Notes under the pieces: generated by a model
Seen by the model: the letters and a program-made list of their open reading frames with translations, nothing else
Database searches by the model: none
What the model was told of the DNA's origin: nothing
Translations under genes and position numbers: made by a program
DNA from: [Mycobacterium] crassicus
GTDB lineage: Bacteria; Actinomycetota; Actinomycetes; Mycobacteriales; Mycobacteriaceae
NCBI RefSeq assembly: GCF_020181615.1
Contig: NZ_CP084029.1
Location: forward strand, 2,744,640 to 2,808,639
DNA length: 64,000 nt
Direction of reading: 5' to 3'
Shown: positions 27,575 to 37,948 of the stretch, piece by piece
How positions within the stretch are numbered: position 1 is the first letter of the stretch
Layout of the letters: each line of letters opens with the position of its first letter

Positions 27575-28921
27575 ATGCCCGTGCCGCCGCTACCACAGAA
27601 CCGTCACCTGGCCACCGAGATTCCGGGACCGGGCTCGATGCGCCTGGCACGGCGCCGCGCGGCGGCCGTGGCGCGCGGGGTGGGCAGCACGCTGCCGGTC
27701 TACGCCGCGCGCGCCGACGGGGGCATCGTCGAGGACGTCGACGGCAACCGGCTGATCGACCTGGGCGCGGGTATCGCGGTGACGACCGTCGGCGCCGCCG
27801 CGCCCCGGGTGGTCGATGCGGTACGCCAGCAGGTCGCCGAGTTCACCCACACCTGTTTCATGGTCACGCCCTATGAGGGCTATCTGGCCGTTGCCGAAGC
27901 GCTGAACCGGGCCACACCGGGCACCTACGAGAAGCGCTCCGTGCTGCTCAACTCCGGGGCTGAGGCCCTCGAGAACGCCGTCAAGATCGCCCGCTCCTAC
28001 ACCCGCAAGAGCTCAGTTGTCGCGTTCGACCACGGCTATCACGGACGCACCAACCTGACAATGGCCCTGACTGCCAAGTCGATGCCCTACAAGAGCGGAT
28101 TCGGGCCGTTCGCACCCGATGTCTACCGCGCGCCGACGTCGTACCCCTATCGCGACAGCCTGATCGACAAGGACCTGGGCAGTGACGGCGGCCGCGCCGC
28201 CGAACGGGCCATCGGTGTGATCGAGAGTCAGATCGGGGCCCACAACCTGGCTGCTCTGGTCATCGAACCGATCCAGGGCGAGGGCGGCTTCATCGTTCCG
28301 GCGGCCGGTTTTCTGCCCGCGCTGCTGGCCTGGTGCCGCGACAACAACGTGGTGTTCATCGCCGATGAGGTACAGACCGGCTTCGCCCGCACCGGGGCGA
28401 TGTTTGCCTGCGACCACGAGCCCATCGCGCCCGACCTGATCTGCACCGCCAAGGGAATCGGCGGCGGGTTGCCGCTGGCGGCGGTCACCGGCCGCGCCGA
28501 GATCATGGACGCCCCGCACGTCGGCGGCCTCGGCGGTACATTCGGCGGCAATCCGGTGGCCTGCGCCGCCGCGCTGGGTGCCTTCGCCACCGTCGAGGCA
28601 GAGGATCTGGTGGGGCGGGCCCGCAGGATCGAACGGCTGATCTTCGAACGACTGGGCCGGGCGCAGGCCGACGACGACCGCATCGGCGACGTGCGCGGCC
28701 GCGGCGCCATGATCGCCGTCGAGCTGGTGCGCCCCGACACCGCCCAACCCGACCCCGAGTTGACCAAAGCCCTGGCCGCCGCGTGTCATCGGGCCGGCGT
28801 GATCGTGTTGACCTGCGGAACCTTCGGTAATGTGGTGCGACTGCTGCCACCACTGACCATCAGCGACGAACTGCTGACCGAGGGGCTCGACGTGCTGGTC
28901 GGCGAGCTGGCGAAGCTGTAG
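27575..28921 (+). CDS. gabT: 4-aminobutyrate aminotransferase (class III PLP transaminase)
   Basis: 448 residues, the same length class as Rv2589. It shows the omega-aminotransferase pattern: NSGAEALENAVKIAR (PLP phosphate), FDHGYHGRTNLTMA, FIADEVQTGFARTG, and the Schiff-base lysine in ICTAKGIGGGLPLAAV. The likely reaction is GABA plus 2-oxoglutarate to succinate semialdehyde plus glutamate. GAGGAGGATC precedes the ATG. The fadD9 and PE_PGRS44 genes that follow gabT in H37Rv (from memory) are absent here; ruvB follows 19 bases after the stop, convergently. Confidence 0.93.
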   Translation: MPVPPLPQNRHLATEIPGPGSMRLARRRAAAVARGVGSTLPVYAARADGGIVEDVDGNRLIDLGAGIAVTTVGAAAPRVVDAVRQQVAEFTHTCFMVTPYEGYLAVAEALNRATPGTYEKRSVLLNSGAEALENAVKIARSYTRKSSVVAFDHGYHGRTNLTMALTAKSMPYKSGFGPFAPDVYRAPTSYPYRDSLIDKDLGSDGGRAAERAIGVIESQIGAHNLAALVIEPIQGEGGFIVPAAGFLPALLAWCRDNNVVFIADEVQTGFARTGAMFACDHEPIAPDLICTAKGIGGGLPLAAVTGRAEIMDAPHVGGLGGTFGGNPVACAAALGAFATVEAEDLVGRARRIERLIFERLGRAQADDDRIGDVRGRGAMIAVELVRPDTAQPDPELTKALAAACHRAGVIVLTCGTFGNVVRLLPPLTISDELLTEGLDVLVGELAKL

Positions 28922-28940
28922 CCCGTCTGCCGAAACGCCG

Positions 28941-30002
28941 CTACTCGAACATCCCCTGTTGCCCCAGCCCGCCCGCCCCGGCCGGCGGAACCATCCCCAG
29001 ATGCGTCCAGGCCGCCGGAGTGGCGACCCGGCCCCGCGGGGTGCGGGCGACCATCCCGGCGCGCACCAGGAACGGCTCGCAGACCTCCTCGACGGTGGCG
29101 GCTTCCTCCCCCACCGCGACCGCCAGCGTGGAGACTCCGACCGGACCGCCACCGAAGCTGCGGGTCAGCGCTGAGAGCACCGCCCGGTCCAGGCGGTCCA
29201 GGCCCATTTCGTCGACGTCATAGACCGCCAGCGCAGCCTTGGCCACGTCGCGGGTGATCACCCCGTCGGCGCGCACCTCGGCGTAGTCGCGAACCCGGCG
29301 CAGCAGCCGGTTGGCGATCCGCGGCGTACCACGGGACCGTCGTGCCACCTCCGCCCCGGCCTCAGCCCCCAGCTCGATGCCGAGGATCTTCGCCGAGCGT
29401 GCCAGAACCCGCTGCAATTCGGCCGGCTCGTAGAAGTCCATGTGCGCGGTGAACCCGAACCGGTCCCGCAACGGACCGGTCAGCGCGCCCGACCGGGTGG
29501 TCGCCCCGACCAGGGTGAACGGCGCGACCTCCAGTGGAATCGACGTTGCCCCAGGCCCTTTGCCGACCACCACGTCGACCCGGAAGTCCTCCATAGCCAG
29601 GTACAGCATCTCCTCGGCGGGCCGGGCGATGCGGTGAATCTCGTCGATGAACAGCACATCGTGCTCGACCAGGTTCGACAGCATCGCCGCCAGGTCGCCG
29701 GCGCGTTCGAGCGCCGGGCCCGACGTCACCCGTAGCGAACTGCCCAGTTCGCTGGCGATGATCATCGCCAGCGACGTCTTGCCCAGTCCGGGGGGCCCGG
29801 ACAGCAGGATGTGATCCGGTGTGCCGCCACGGTTTTTGGCGCCCTCGATCACCAACTGCAGTTGCTCGCGCACCCGGGGCTGACCGATGAACTCGGCCAG
29901 GCTGCGCGGACGCAGACCCGCATCGATGTCGCCCTCACCGACGGTCAGCGCCGGGGACACCTCGCGGTCCTGAAGCTCGTCGGGGTCGCCGGATTCACTC
30001 AC
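28941..30002 (-). CDS. ruvB: Holliday junction branch-migration ATPase RuvB
   Basis: 353 residues. Walker [12 protein letters not shown] near residue 70, Walker [16 protein letters not shown] near 120, sensor and arginine-finger region [18 protein letters not shown], and the C-terminal winged helix ending near [11 protein letters not shown]. It forms hexameric motors driving branch migration with RuvA. It is last in ruvC-ruvA-ruvB, overlapping ruvA by ATGA. Confidence 0.97.
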   Translation of the reverse strand: MSESGDPDELQDREVSPALTVGEGDIDAGLRPRSLAEFIGQPRVREQLQLVIEGAKNRGGTPDHILLSGPPGLGKTSLAMIIASELGSSLRVTSGPALERAGDLAAMLSNLVEHDVLFIDEIHRIARPAEEMLYLAMEDFRVDVVVGKGPGATSIPLEVAPFTLVGATTRSGALTGPLRDRFGFTAHMDFYEPAELQRVLARSAKILGIELGAEAGAEVARRSRGTPRIANRLLRRVRDYAEVRADGVITRDVAKAALAVYDVDEMGLDRLDRAVLSALTRSFGGGPVGVSTLAVAVGEEAATVEEVCEPFLVRAGMVARTPRGRVATPAAWTHLGMVPPAGAGGLGQQGMFE

Positions 30003-30589
30003 TTGGTCTTCCCCAGCCGGCTCAATGCGGTCCGCAGGGCATCGGAGGTGCTGATATCCGGATCATCGGCCAGCACCTTGTTGATGGCCTCCTCGGCCTG
30101 CTTGGCGGCAAATCCAAGCCCGACAAGGGCTTCGACCACCGGCGCCCGCACGCCGTGAGCGCCCACCACCCCACCGTCGGGGGCTGCCACCGGTCCGATC
30201 TTGTCGCGCAGTTCCAGCACCAGTCGTTCGGCCCCGCGCTTACCGATCCCGGGCACCCGGGTCAGCGCGGTGACATCTCCGTCGGCCAGCACCCGGCGCA
30301 GCGCGGTCGCGTCGTAGACGGCCAGAGCCGCCAGGGCGATCTTGGGCCCGATCCCCGACACCCCGATCAGGGTCAGGAACAGATCCCGCGCATCGGCGTC
30401 GGGAAAGCCGTACAGCGTCATCGAATCCTCACGCACGATCATCGCGGTGATCAGCCGGGACTCACTGCCGCGACGCAGCGTCGACAGCGTCGACGGGGTG
30501 GCCATCAGCTTGTATCCGACCCCGGCGGCCTCGACCACCACGTGATCCAGTGCGATGTCGATGACCTCGCCGCGCACCGACGCGATCAT
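29999..30589 (-). CDS. ruvA: Holliday junction-binding protein RuvA
   Basis: 196 residues in three domains: N-terminal OB fold ([28 protein letters not shown]), two HhH motifs ([13 protein letters not shown] near 75, [13 protein letters not shown] near 111), and the mobile C-terminal RuvB-binding domain (150-196). ATG at 30589 overlaps the ruvC stop by four bases, so translation is coupled. Confidence 0.96.
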   Translation of the reverse strand: MIASVRGEVIDIALDHVVVEAAGVGYKLMATPSTLSTLRRGSESRLITAMIVREDSMTLYGFPDADARDLFLTLIGVSGIGPKIALAALAVYDATALRRVLADGDVTALTRVPGIGKRGAERLVLELRDKIGPVAAPDGGVVGAHGVRAPVVEALVGLGFAAKQAEEAINKVLADDPDISTSDALRTALSRLGKTK

Positions 30590-31143
30590 GCCCGGGCCGC
30601 CTTGAGTTTGGCGGCGTACTTGCGCCGCGCCTCGGCGGCCTGCGCCTCCGCCGCCGCCATCCGGGCGATCATCGGAGCCCGCCAGCAGTGACAGATCGCC
30701 AACGCCAGCGCGTCTGCCGCGTCGGCGGGGGTCGGCTTCTGTTGCAGCCCAAGAATTCTGGTGACCATCGCCGTCACCTGCGCCTTGTCCGCCGTGCCGT
30801 TGCCGGTCACGGCGGCCTTGACCTCGCTGGGTGTGTGGAAATACACGTCGATGCCGCGTCGGGCGGCTGCCACGGCGATCACCCCGCCGGCCTGGGCGGT
30901 GCCCATCACGGTGGAGACGTTCTGCTGCGAGAACACCCGCTCGACGGCCAGAACGTCCGGCCGGTGCGTGTCCAGCCAATATTCTGCGGTGTCGCTGATC
31001 GTCAGCAGCCGTTGCGGCAGCGGCTGATCGGCCGGTGTGCGCACCACGTCGACATCCAGTGCGGTGACCTGACGACCGCGGCCGCCCTCGACGACCGAAA
31101 GACCGCAGCGGGTCAACCCGGGGTCGACACCCATCACCCGCAC
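30586..31143 (-). CDS. ruvC: Holliday junction resolvase RuvC
   Basis: 185 residues from GTG 31143 ([14 protein letters not shown]), which supplies the first catalytic Asp. Glu in [12 protein letters not shown] and the C-terminal [14 protein letters not shown] aspartates complete the RNase H-fold active site. The length agrees with the 188-residue M. tuberculosis protein. It is the first gene of the ruv operon with a LexA box 19 bases upstream of the start codon, so it should be DNA-damage induced. Confidence 0.95.
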   Translation of the reverse strand: MRVMGVDPGLTRCGLSVVEGGRGRQVTALDVDVVRTPADQPLPQRLLTISDTAEYWLDTHRPDVLAVERVFSQQNVSTVMGTAQAGGVIAVAAARRGIDVYFHTPSEVKAAVTGNGTADKAQVTAMVTRILGLQQKPTPADAADALALAICHCWRAPMIARMAAAEAQAAEARRKYAAKLKAARA

Positions 31144-31161
31144 CGCACGCTCCCTACCGTT

Positions 31162-31177
31162 GTGAACATCTGTTCGA
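31162..31177 (-). promoter_or_regulatory. LexA (SOS) box upstream of ruvC
   Basis: Read on the minus strand, TCGAACAGATGTTCAC matches the mycobacterial SOS box TCGAAC-N4-GTTCGA at 10 of 12 defined positions and lies just upstream of ruvC. LexA control of the ruv operon is established in mycobacteria; the site here is read directly from sequence. Confidence 0.85.
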
Positions 31178-31252
31178 ACAGTAGCGGGTGGGCCCGACAC
31201 CGGACGGCAGGACACGCGGCGACCCTTCGGGCAATCCCCGAACGGCGCCGCC

Positions 31253-32062
31253 CTAGACCACCCGCAGATCGGCCGGCACGGCCTGGGGATCGCGCCAGAA
31301 CGCGTCGCGGACGAAGCGGTTGAACAGATCCGGCGGCAGGATCGTCTCACGCTGCCGCGCCGCGACCTCGCGGTGCACGGTGTGCAGCCCCGGCGTGCCC
31401 GCGCGTTCGTCGAAGTCGGTGACGTCGAAGTCGATGTCGTCGAAGGTGTGCGCGAACGGCGGCTCGTCGATGAAGTCGTAGATCGCCCGCATGGTGCGCT
31501 CCGGGTCGGTGGTCAGCGTCTCGTACTGCACCACCAGCAGCCGGTCGCGCTGTGCGCCGTAACAGGCCTGCTTGAGCATGTCGTAGGGCGCGCCCACCAG
31601 GCCGTCCTGTCCCACCACGCCGTTGGCGCGGGTGTAGACGGTGCCGCCGGGGTTGAACCCGAAGATCGACGACGGGGTGAACACGTTGCGCTGGATCAGT
31701 CGCTCGATGCTGTCGACGACCCACGTCACCTCACGCACGCAGGCGATGACCTTCGCCTCGGGGAACAGCCGCGAGACCGCGGGCATCCAGCCGCACCACG
31801 CCCGGTTGGTGTCGAAGACGACCTCGGCGTTGCAGTCGGCGTAGAAGCTGTCGAACAGCCCGTGCAGGATCCGCTCCCGCTTCCCGTCGTCGATGAAGAC
31901 CGAGAACTCGTTGCGGGCGCTCATCTCACCGAGCAGTGCTCCGAACAGCCCCGCCAACGGGCCCGACATCCCGGCCTGAAAGCGCGGATTCTGCCGCAGC
32001 AGCGCGGCCAGCAGCGTCGAACCCGACCGCGGCAGACCCGAGATGAAATGAATAGCCGACAC
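31253..32062 (-). CDS. Sulfotransferase family protein
   Basis: 269 residues. The PAPS 5'-phosphosulfate loop [18 protein letters not shown] is at 8-25, with [18 protein letters not shown] as the likely 3'-phosphate region and a C-terminal WRDPQ segment. Acceptor unknown; mycobacteria sulfate trehalose lipids and glycopeptidolipids, but this protein cannot be assigned to one. It starts 12 bases after the yebC stop on the same strand. A truncated relative of its C-terminus lies at 54890-55024. Confidence 0.82.
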   Translation of the reverse strand: MSAIHFISGLPRSGSTLLAALLRQNPRFQAGMSGPLAGLFGALLGEMSARNEFSVFIDDGKRERILHGLFDSFYADCNAEVVFDTNRAWCGWMPAVSRLFPEAKVIACVREVTWVVDSIERLIQRNVFTPSSIFGFNPGGTVYTRANGVVGQDGLVGAPYDMLKQACYGAQRDRLLVVQYETLTTDPERTMRAIYDFIDEPPFAHTFDDIDFDVTDFDERAGTPGLHTVHREVAARQRETILPPDLFNRFVRDAFWRDPQAVPADLRVV

Positions 32063-32074
32063 CGGCGCGGCCCG

Positions 32075-32830
32075 CTACTCGGCCTCGAGCGCGGCCAGCA
32101 CCTCGTCGGACAGATCGACGTTCGTCCACACGTTCTGCACGTCGTCGCTGTCCTCGAGCGCCTCGACGAGCTTGAACACCTTGCGGGCTCCCTCGACGTC
32201 GACCGGAACGCTGACCGACGGCTGGAAGCTCGCCTCAGCCGAGTCGTAGTCGATGCCGGCGTCGACCAGCGCGCTGCGCACCGCCACCAGATCCCCCGGC
32301 TCGGAGATGACCTCGAAGCTCTCGCCCAGGTCGTTGACATCCTCGGCGCCGGCATCCAGGACCGCCACCAGCACGTCGTCCTCGGTCAGCCCGTTCTTGT
32401 CCAGGGTGACCGTCCCCTTGCGACTGAACAGGTAGGCGACCGAACCCGGATCGGCCATCTGGCCACCGTTGCGGGTCATCGCGACCCGCACCTCACTGGC
32501 GGCACGGTTGCGGTTGTCGGTCAGGCACTCGATGAGCACCGCCACGCCGTTGGGCCCGTAGCCCTCGTAGGTGATGTTCTGGTAGTCCGCCCCGCCGGCT
32601 TCCTCACCGGCGCCGCGCTTGCGGGCCCGCTCGATGTTGTCGTTGGGCACCGAGTTCTTCTTGGCCTTCTGGATTGCGTCGTACAAGGTGGGGTTGCCCG
32701 AGGGGTCACCACCGCCGACCCGCGCCGCGACCTCGATGTTTTTGATCAACCGAGCGAAGTTCTTACCGCGGCGGGCGTCGATGACGGCCTTCTTGTGCTT
32801 GGTGGTGGCCCACTTGGAATGGCCGCTCAT
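32075..32830 (-). CDS. yebC: YebC/PmpR family protein
   Basis: 251 residues, begins [36 protein letters not shown], the family hallmark, and continues through [19 protein letters not shown] to a ferredoxin-like domain with [17 protein letters not shown]. The family was called transcriptional regulators; recent work on relatives points to ribosome or translation roles at proline-rich sequences. It is the Rv2603c counterpart. Interesting given the Pro-rich proteins encoded nearby, but that link is only a thought. Confidence 0.93.
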   Translation of the reverse strand: MSGHSKWATTKHKKAVIDARRGKNFARLIKNIEVAARVGGGDPSGNPTLYDAIQKAKKNSVPNDNIERARKRGAGEEAGGADYQNITYEGYGPNGVAVLIECLTDNRNRAASEVRVAMTRNGGQMADPGSVAYLFSRKGTVTLDKNGLTEDDVLVAVLDAGAEDVNDLGESFEVISEPGDLVAVRSALVDAGIDYDSAEASFQPSVSVPVDVEGARKVFKLVEALEDSDDVQNVWTNVDLSDEVLAALEAE

Positions 32831-32890
32831 GTCCTTGCTACCTCATCCCTCTTGCTCGCAAAGTCTGGCTGCTGAGTCTACGCGGGCGCC

Positions 32891-33487
32891 TCAGGCCTGT
32901 CCGGCTGCGATATCGATGAACAACTGGTGGATCCGTCGGTCGCCGGTGACCTCCGGATGAAACGAAGTCGCCAGCACCTGGCCCTGCCGAACCGCGACGG
33001 GATGGCCGGCGGCCCGGGCGAGCACCGTGACACCGGAACCCACCCGCTCGACCCAGGGCGCCCGGATGAACACCGCGTGCACCGGATCGGGCAGGCCTTC
33101 GAACGCGATCTCGCCCTCGAAGGAATCGACCTGACGGCCGAAGGCGTTACGACGCACCGTCATGTCGATGCCGGACAGCGGAACCGCGGCCCGGCCTTCG
33201 GCGCCGGCGTCGACGATCTCGGCGGCCAGCAGGATCATGCCCGCGCACGACCCGTAGGCCGGCATCCCTTCGGCCAGGCGGGTGCGCAGCGGCTCGATCA
33301 GTTCGAGCTCACCTAGCAGGTGGCTCATCGTGGTGGACTCCCCACCCGGAAGCACCAGTGCGTCGACGCTGTCCAACTCGGCTCGCCGACGTACCGGCAG
33401 TGCCTCGGCGCCGACCGCCCGCAGCGCGGCGAGGTGCTCCCGGACGTCGCCCTGCAGCGCGAGTACGCCGACCCGCAGGTCGCTCAC
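32891..33487 (-). CDS. pdxT: Pyridoxal 5'-phosphate synthase glutaminase subunit PdxT
   Basis: 198 residues from GTG 33487. Class I glutaminase: [16 protein letters not shown], oxyanion and binding loop LPGGESTT near 47, nucleophile Cys81 in GSCAGM, and the His177/Glu179 pair in SFHPEV. It delivers ammonia to PdxS for vitamin B6 synthesis. Its start overlaps the tesB stop as GTGA; an apparent N-terminal extension is antisense-type sequence. Confidence 0.95.
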   Translation of the reverse strand: MSDLRVGVLALQGDVREHLAALRAVGAEALPVRRRAELDSVDALVLPGGESTTMSHLLGELELIEPLRTRLAEGMPAYGSCAGMILLAAEIVDAGAEGRAAVPLSGIDMTVRRNAFGRQVDSFEGEIAFEGLPDPVHAVFIRAPWVERVGSGVTVLARAAGHPVAVRQGQVLATSFHPEVTGDRRIHQLFIDIAAGQA

Positions 33488-34329
33488 TGCGCCGGCGGGG
33501 CGTGGCCGCGCGGGTAGCGGGTCAGCCCCTCTTGCATCACCGCCGCGACCATCTCGCCGCGCTGGTTGTAGATCTTGCCCTGTGTCAGCGACCGTCCGGC
33601 CCCCGCCGACGGGGACGACTGGTCGTAGAGCAGCCACTCGTCGGCCCGGAAGGGCCGCATGAACCACATCGCGTGATCCAGCGACGACACCTCCAGGAGG
33701 TCGCGTTCGCCGGGATGGATCGACCAGGAGGTGCCCAGCAGGGTGAGGTCGCTCATGTAGGCCAAGGCACAGATGTGCAGCACCGGATCGTCCGGAAGCG
33801 GGTCACTGTGCCGGAACCACACCTGCTGTTCGGCGATCTTGCCGGGTATGTGCGGCAACTGATCTCGCGGCACCCGGCGCAGGTCCCACTCCTGGAACTG
33901 CCGGAAACCCTCGTCGTCGAAGGCGATCATCGCGCTGATCGGCGGCATGTCCTCGGGGTTCGGCGCATCCGGCATGGTGTCCTGGTGGTTGATGCCCTGC
34001 TGGGCGACCTGGAACGACGCCGACATGTGGAAGATCGCTTGGCCGTGCTGCACCGCGCTGACTCGCCGGGTGCAGAAGGAGCCGCCGTCGCGCACCCGCT
34101 CGACCAGAAACACCGTCGGCGCCACCGGATCTCCGGGCCGCAGAAAATACCCGTGCAGGGAGTGCACCCGGTAACGCGGATCCACGGTACGCACGGCCGA
34201 CACCAGGGTCTGCCCGGCGACCCGGCCCCCGAACGCACGGCCCCGCGCGCCCGGGTTGGCGTTGACCACCGTGCTGCGGAAGATGTCGTTCTCGAGCTGC
34301 TCGAGATCGAGGATCTCTTCGATCGCCAC
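33484..34329 (-). CDS. tesB: Acyl-CoA thioesterase II (TesB)
   Basis: 281 residues from GTG 34329 ([13 protein letters not shown]), identical in length to M. tuberculosis TesB2. It has a double hotdog fold: [19 protein letters not shown] and [14 protein letters not shown] in the first half, LTLLGTSW and [27 protein letters not shown] in the second, which supplies the Asp/Gln/Thr active-site triad. It hydrolyses fatty acyl-CoAs. It lies between pdxS and pdxT, the same unusual order as Rv2604c-Rv2606c, with no obvious metabolic reason. Confidence 0.93.
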   Translation of the reverse strand: MAIEEILDLEQLENDIFRSTVVNANPGARGRAFGGRVAGQTLVSAVRTVDPRYRVHSLHGYFLRPGDPVAPTVFLVERVRDGGSFCTRRVSAVQHGQAIFHMSASFQVAQQGINHQDTMPDAPNPEDMPPISAMIAFDDEGFRQFQEWDLRRVPRDQLPHIPGKIAEQQVWFRHSDPLPDDPVLHICALAYMSDLTLLGTSWSIHPGERDLLEVSSLDHAMWFMRPFRADEWLLYDQSSPSAGAGRSLTQGKIYNQRGEMVAAVMQEGLTRYPRGHAPPAQ

Positions 34330-34339
34330 GAACGTTTTT

Positions 34340-35257
34340 CTACCAGCCGCGCTCGGCGAGCCGGTGCGGCTGCGCGATGTCCTCGACATTGATGCCGACC
34401 ATCGCCTCGCCCAGCCCGCGGGACACCCGCGCCAGCACGTCGGGGTCGTCGTAGAAGGTGGTGGCCTTGACGATGGCCGCGGCGCGTGCCGCCGGGTCGC
34501 CGGACTTGAAGATTCCCGAGCCGACGAACACGCCCTCGGCGCCCAGCTGCATCATCATCGCCGCGTCGGCCGGGGTGGCGATTCCGCCGGCGGTGAACAT
34601 CGTCACCGGCAGCTTGCCGGCCCGTGCGACCTCAGCGACCAACTCGTAGGGCGCCTGCAGTTCCTTTGCGGCGACGAACAATTCGTCTTCCGACAGTGAC
34701 GTGAGCCGGCGGATCTCGCCGCCGATGGAACGCATGTGGGTGGTGGCGTTGGAGACGTCCCCGGTGCCGGCCTCGCCCTTGGAGCGGATCATCGCCGCAC
34801 CCTCGGTGATCCGGCGCAGCGCCTCGCCCAGGTTGGTCGCGCCGCACACGAACGGCACGGTGAACTGCCACTTGTCGATGTGGTGGTGGTAGTCGGCGGG
34901 GGTGAGAACCTCCGACTCGTCGATGTAGTCCACTCCGAGGCTCTGCAGGATCTGCGCCTCGACGAAGTGCCCGATGCGCACCTTGGCCATCACCGGGATG
35001 GTGACCGCGGCGATGATGCCCTCGATCATGTCGGGGTCGCTCATCCGCGAAACCCCGCCCTGGGCGCGGATGTCGGCCGGCACCCGCTCCAGTGCCATGA
35101 CCGCGACGGCACCGGCGGCCTCAGCGATCCGGGCCTGCTCGGGGGTGACGACGTCCATGATGACGCCACCTTTGAGCATTTCGGCCATGCCGCGCTTCAC
35201 CCGTGCCGTACCGGTTTGCCCGCCGGGTGCCGAGCCGTTCTGCGCCGCGCTGTCCAC
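34340..35257 (-). CDS. pdxS: Pyridoxal 5'-phosphate synthase lyase subunit PdxS
   Basis: 305 residues from GTG 35257. TIM barrel with [57 protein letters not shown] (one catalytic Lys) and [15 protein letters not shown], plus [11 protein letters not shown] (ribose 5-phosphate Lys). It makes PLP from ribose 5-phosphate, glyceraldehyde 3-phosphate and ammonia with PdxT. It is the first gene of pdxS-tesB-pdxT. Confidence 0.97.
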   Translation of the reverse strand: MDSAAQNGSAPGGQTGTARVKRGMAEMLKGGVIMDVVTPEQARIAEAAGAVAVMALERVPADIRAQGGVSRMSDPDMIEGIIAAVTIPVMAKVRIGHFVEAQILQSLGVDYIDESEVLTPADYHHHIDKWQFTVPFVCGATNLGEALRRITEGAAMIRSKGEAGTGDVSNATTHMRSIGGEIRRLTSLSEDELFVAAKELQAPYELVAEVARAGKLPVTMFTAGGIATPADAAMMMQLGAEGVFVGSGIFKSGDPAARAAAIVKATTFYDDPDVLARVSRGLGEAMVGINVEDIAQPHRLAERGW

Positions 35258-35328
35258 TGATGCTTCTCCTTGCTGGCCATTAATACCCGCTCAGTGTAGT
35301 GGGCCGACGCCAGCCGTTTTCCCGGTCG

Positions 35329-35973
35329 TTACCGCGGCGCGGTGAACACGGGTCCGGCCGGCGGCGGATCGGCCAGTAGGGCGGGCAAGACGAACACCCG
35401 CACATAGCGACGCACCTGTTCGGCGTCGTGGACACCGGGTATGAGGCCCAGCAGCAGCCCGAGGGCGGTCGACAGCACGAATCGGGCGGCGTCACCGGGA
35501 CGAAGCCCGTCACGCAGGTGGTTTCCGGCCTGTTGGAAAGCGATCTCGAAGTGGCCGGCCAGCACCGCACTCAGCGTCGCGGACCGGGCGATCAGCGCAG
35601 CGACATTGCCGTCGTCGGTGTGCTCGGAGATCACCCGCAGCAGCGGGTCCTGGCCGACTTCGGTGGCCACGATCACCAGCGCCTCCGTCACCAGCGCACC
35701 GGGTCGATGCGGCGGTTCCAGCCGGGTGGCGATCTCGGCCATCCGCCGTCCGGCCACCCGCACCACCAGCGCGTCCAGCAGTTCACCACGGGTGGCGAAG
35801 TGGCGGTAGATCACCGCGCGGGTGTAGCCCGCTTCACGAGCGATGACCTGCATGGTCGAAGCGCGGTAGCCGCGCCGGGCGAACGACCGTTCCGCGGCCC
35901 GCAGCAGCAACTCCCGGGCGTGCTCGGGCGGATTGCCGCCGCCGGGCGGTCTGCCCCGCCGCCGCACCGTCAT
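35329..35973 (-). CDS. TetR-family transcriptional regulator
   Basis: 214 residues from ATG 35973. After a basic arm (TVRRRGRPPGGG) the helix-turn-helix spans about 38-60 (TMQVIAREAGYTRAVIYRHFATRGELL). The C-terminal helical ligand domain is of TetR_C type and not recognisable further. It is divergent from the COQ4-like gene, with an operator-like dyad in the 105-base gap, so it probably represses that gene and itself. Ligand unknown. Confidence 0.88.
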   Translation of the reverse strand: MTVRRRGRPPGGGNPPEHARELLLRAAERSFARRGYRASTMQVIAREAGYTRAVIYRHFATRGELLDALVVRVAGRRMAEIATRLEPPHRPGALVTEALVIVATEVGQDPLLRVISEHTDDGNVAALIARSATLSAVLAGHFEIAFQQAGNHLRDGLRPGDAARFVLSTALGLLLGLIPGVHDAEQVRRYVRVFVLPALLADPPPAGPVFTAPR

Positions 35974-36003
35974 TCCCGGCCCTCCATGACCTTTCGCATT
36001 TAT

Positions 36004-36029
36004 ATGGACATTCCTCATACTATGTCTAT
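36004..36029. promoter_or_regulatory. Operator-like dyad between TetR and COQ4 genes
   Basis: ATGGACAT (36004-36011) is inverted against ATGTCTAT (36022-36029) with one mismatch in eight and a ten-base spacer, in an AT-rich divergent promoter region. Size and position fit a TetR dimer site. Confidence 0.6.
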
Positions 36030-36078
36030 TATTGGTTTTCAGTGGGCTCACCTGCGTATCCGATGAAGGGATCACCGC

Positions 36079-36861
36079 GTGGCTGCAACCGTGACTGGCG
36101 TACCCGAGCAACGGGACTGGCAGGCCGTGCTCGGTTCGTGGCGGCTGCTGGTCAACCCGGGCAAGAACGGCGGGTCCGCCTTCGAGCTGATCGTGGGCCT
36201 GGCGGCGCCCATCCTGGCCCGCAGCTATCACCAACTGCGGGCCCATCCCAACGGCCGGCGGTTGCTCGCCGAGAAACCCGATCTGCTGGCGCTCCTCGGT
36301 GACGACGCCTATCTGGCGTCGCTGCCGGTCGGGTCACTGGGCCACGCCTACCGCTCGTTTCTGCGTACCAACCGGCTCGATGCCGGCGTGTTCGACGTGG
36401 ACACGGTGATCCGGCCGATCGCGGAACGCCGTGGCTGGGATGACGATTTCTTCTACATGATCCGGCGCGGCACCGCCCTGCACGACATGTTCCACACGCT
36501 CGGCGGCTACGGCCCGGACATGGGCGGGGAGTTCGGCAACCTCGGCTTCCACTGCGGCCAGATGGAGCCGTCCGGCGCACTCAAAGCGCTCGCCCTGTCC
36601 GGATTGGGCACGATCATCCCGGCCTCCCCACGCCGCAAGCTGCGCTATTTCCGCGAAGCGGTCCGGCGGGGACAACGCGCGGACAACCTGATGGCCGCCC
36701 CCTACGAGGAGCTGCTGGACAAGCCGCTCAACGAGGTTCGGAGACAACTGGGGGTGGCCCCGACCCGCACCGCCCACCCGGCCGGGCACATGTTCGTGGC
36801 CTGGATGCCGCCGGGGATGACGCGGCCGACCCGCTGGGATTACGACGCCGAAGCCGCTTGA
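36079..36861 (+). CDS. COQ4 family protein
   Basis: 260 residues, no signal peptide. It carries the COQ4 metal motif HD-x-x-H-x11-E exactly: His135, Asp136, His139 and Glu151 in LHDMFHTLGGYGPDMGGE. The N-terminal helical part (SYHQLRAHPNGRRLL) also fits. COQ4 proteins act in ubiquinone assembly, where oxidative C1 decarboxylation of a quinone precursor has been proposed. Mycobacteria are expected to use menaquinone, so the bacterial substrate may be another aromatic or prenylated compound. The divergent TetR suggests inducible expression. Confidence 0.85.
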   Translation: MAATVTGVPEQRDWQAVLGSWRLLVNPGKNGGSAFELIVGLAAPILARSYHQLRAHPNGRRLLAEKPDLLALLGDDAYLASLPVGSLGHAYRSFLRTNRLDAGVFDVDTVIRPIAERRGWDDDFFYMIRRGTALHDMFHTLGGYGPDMGGEFGNLGFHCGQMEPSGALKALALSGLGTIIPASPRRKLRYFREAVRRGQRADNLMAAPYEELLDKPLNEVRRQLGVAPTRTAHPAGHMFVAWMPPGMTRPTRWDYDAEAA

Positions 36862-36883
36862 GCGCGCCGGCCCGACGAATACC

Positions 36884-37897
36884 TCACATGGTCAAGACCA
36901 TCCGGTAGCGCGCACGGCCCTCGTCCATGGCGGCGTATGCCTCGGCGGCACGAGCCAGCGGAACCTCTTCAACGCGGGCCCGCACCCCGGACAGCACCGC
37001 GAAGGCCATGGTCTCCTCGACATCGCGGGCGGTGCCCGACGGGTGGCCGGTCACGCTGAGCCCCGGCGAGATCAGTTGCAGCGGGGAGATCGGCAGCGGA
37101 TCGGCGGTGACGCCGATGATGACGAGCTCGCCGCGTGGAACCAGGCCGCCGAGCGTGTCGGCCATCGCCTGCGAGTTGGCCGCGGTGGCCAACACCACCG
37201 ACACCCCGCCGAGGGCCCGCAGCGCCTCGCCGACATCGCCGGCGGTCGAATCGACATAGTGGTGGGCGCCCAGCTCGCGCGCGTCATCGGCTTTCCCGGC
37301 GCCGCGCGCGACGGCGATGGTCTCAAAACCCATCGCCGCGGCGAATTGGACACCCAGATGGCCCAGGCCGCCGACACCGAGCACCGCAACCCGATCCCCC
37401 GGCCGTGCCTTCGTCGACCGCAGCGCGTTGTATGTGGTCACCCCCGCACAGCCCATCGGGGCCGCCTCGGCCAGTGACAGCCCGTCGGGAATACGCGCCA
37501 GTGCGTTGGACGGAACGGTCACCGACTCGGAGTACCCGCCCGGGTAGTGCAGGCTGGGCACCTGGCCGTTGGCGCAGTGGATGAAATCGCCCTTGCGGCA
37601 GGGGATGCAGTGGTTGCAGTGCCCGCCGAACCAGCCGACCGCGACGCGGTCACCGACCGCCCAGCCCGTCACGGCCCGGCCGAGTTCGGCGATGGTGCCC
37701 GCGATTTCATGCCCGGGGGTCACCGGCCAGCTCAGCCCGGGAAAGCCGCCGTTGACGACGCCGTGGTCGGTCCCGCAGACACCGCAGGCGGCGACGGCGA
37801 TGCGGACCTGATGCGGTGACGGTGCGATGGTCTGCGCCTCGACGACGGCCAGCTCCGCGCCGGCCGAGGCCACGTGTACGGCCCGATGGGTTGCCAT
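36884..37897 (-). CDS. Zinc-dependent alcohol dehydrogenase (AdhT/AdhP-like)
   Basis: 337 residues from ATG 37897 (MATHRAVHV). Catalytic zinc: CGVCGTDH and GHEIAG; structural zinc cysteines: GHCNHCIPCRKGDFIHC. The NAD(P) Rossmann motif is GVGGLGHLG near 172, preceded by MGCAGVTTYNAL. It has the compact single-subunit AdhP-type layout without the insertion of the NDMA type at 610. It is convergent with the COQ4-like gene and co-oriented with the nudix gene behind it. Confidence 0.87.
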   Translation of the reverse strand: MATHRAVHVASAGAELAVVEAQTIAPSPHQVRIAVAACGVCGTDHGVVNGGFPGLSWPVTPGHEIAGTIAELGRAVTGWAVGDRVAVGWFGGHCNHCIPCRKGDFIHCANGQVPSLHYPGGYSESVTVPSNALARIPDGLSLAEAAPMGCAGVTTYNALRSTKARPGDRVAVLGVGGLGHLGVQFAAAMGFETIAVARGAGKADDARELGAHHYVDSTAGDVGEALRALGGVSVVLATAANSQAMADTLGGLVPRGELVIIGVTADPLPISPLQLISPGLSVTGHPSGTARDVEETMAFAVLSGVRARVEEVPLARAAEAYAAMDEGRARYRMVLTM

Positions 37898-37948
37898 CGC
37901 CTCATGGTAGGCACATCCGGGCGGCATGGCACCGGCTTGCGGCAGCGG

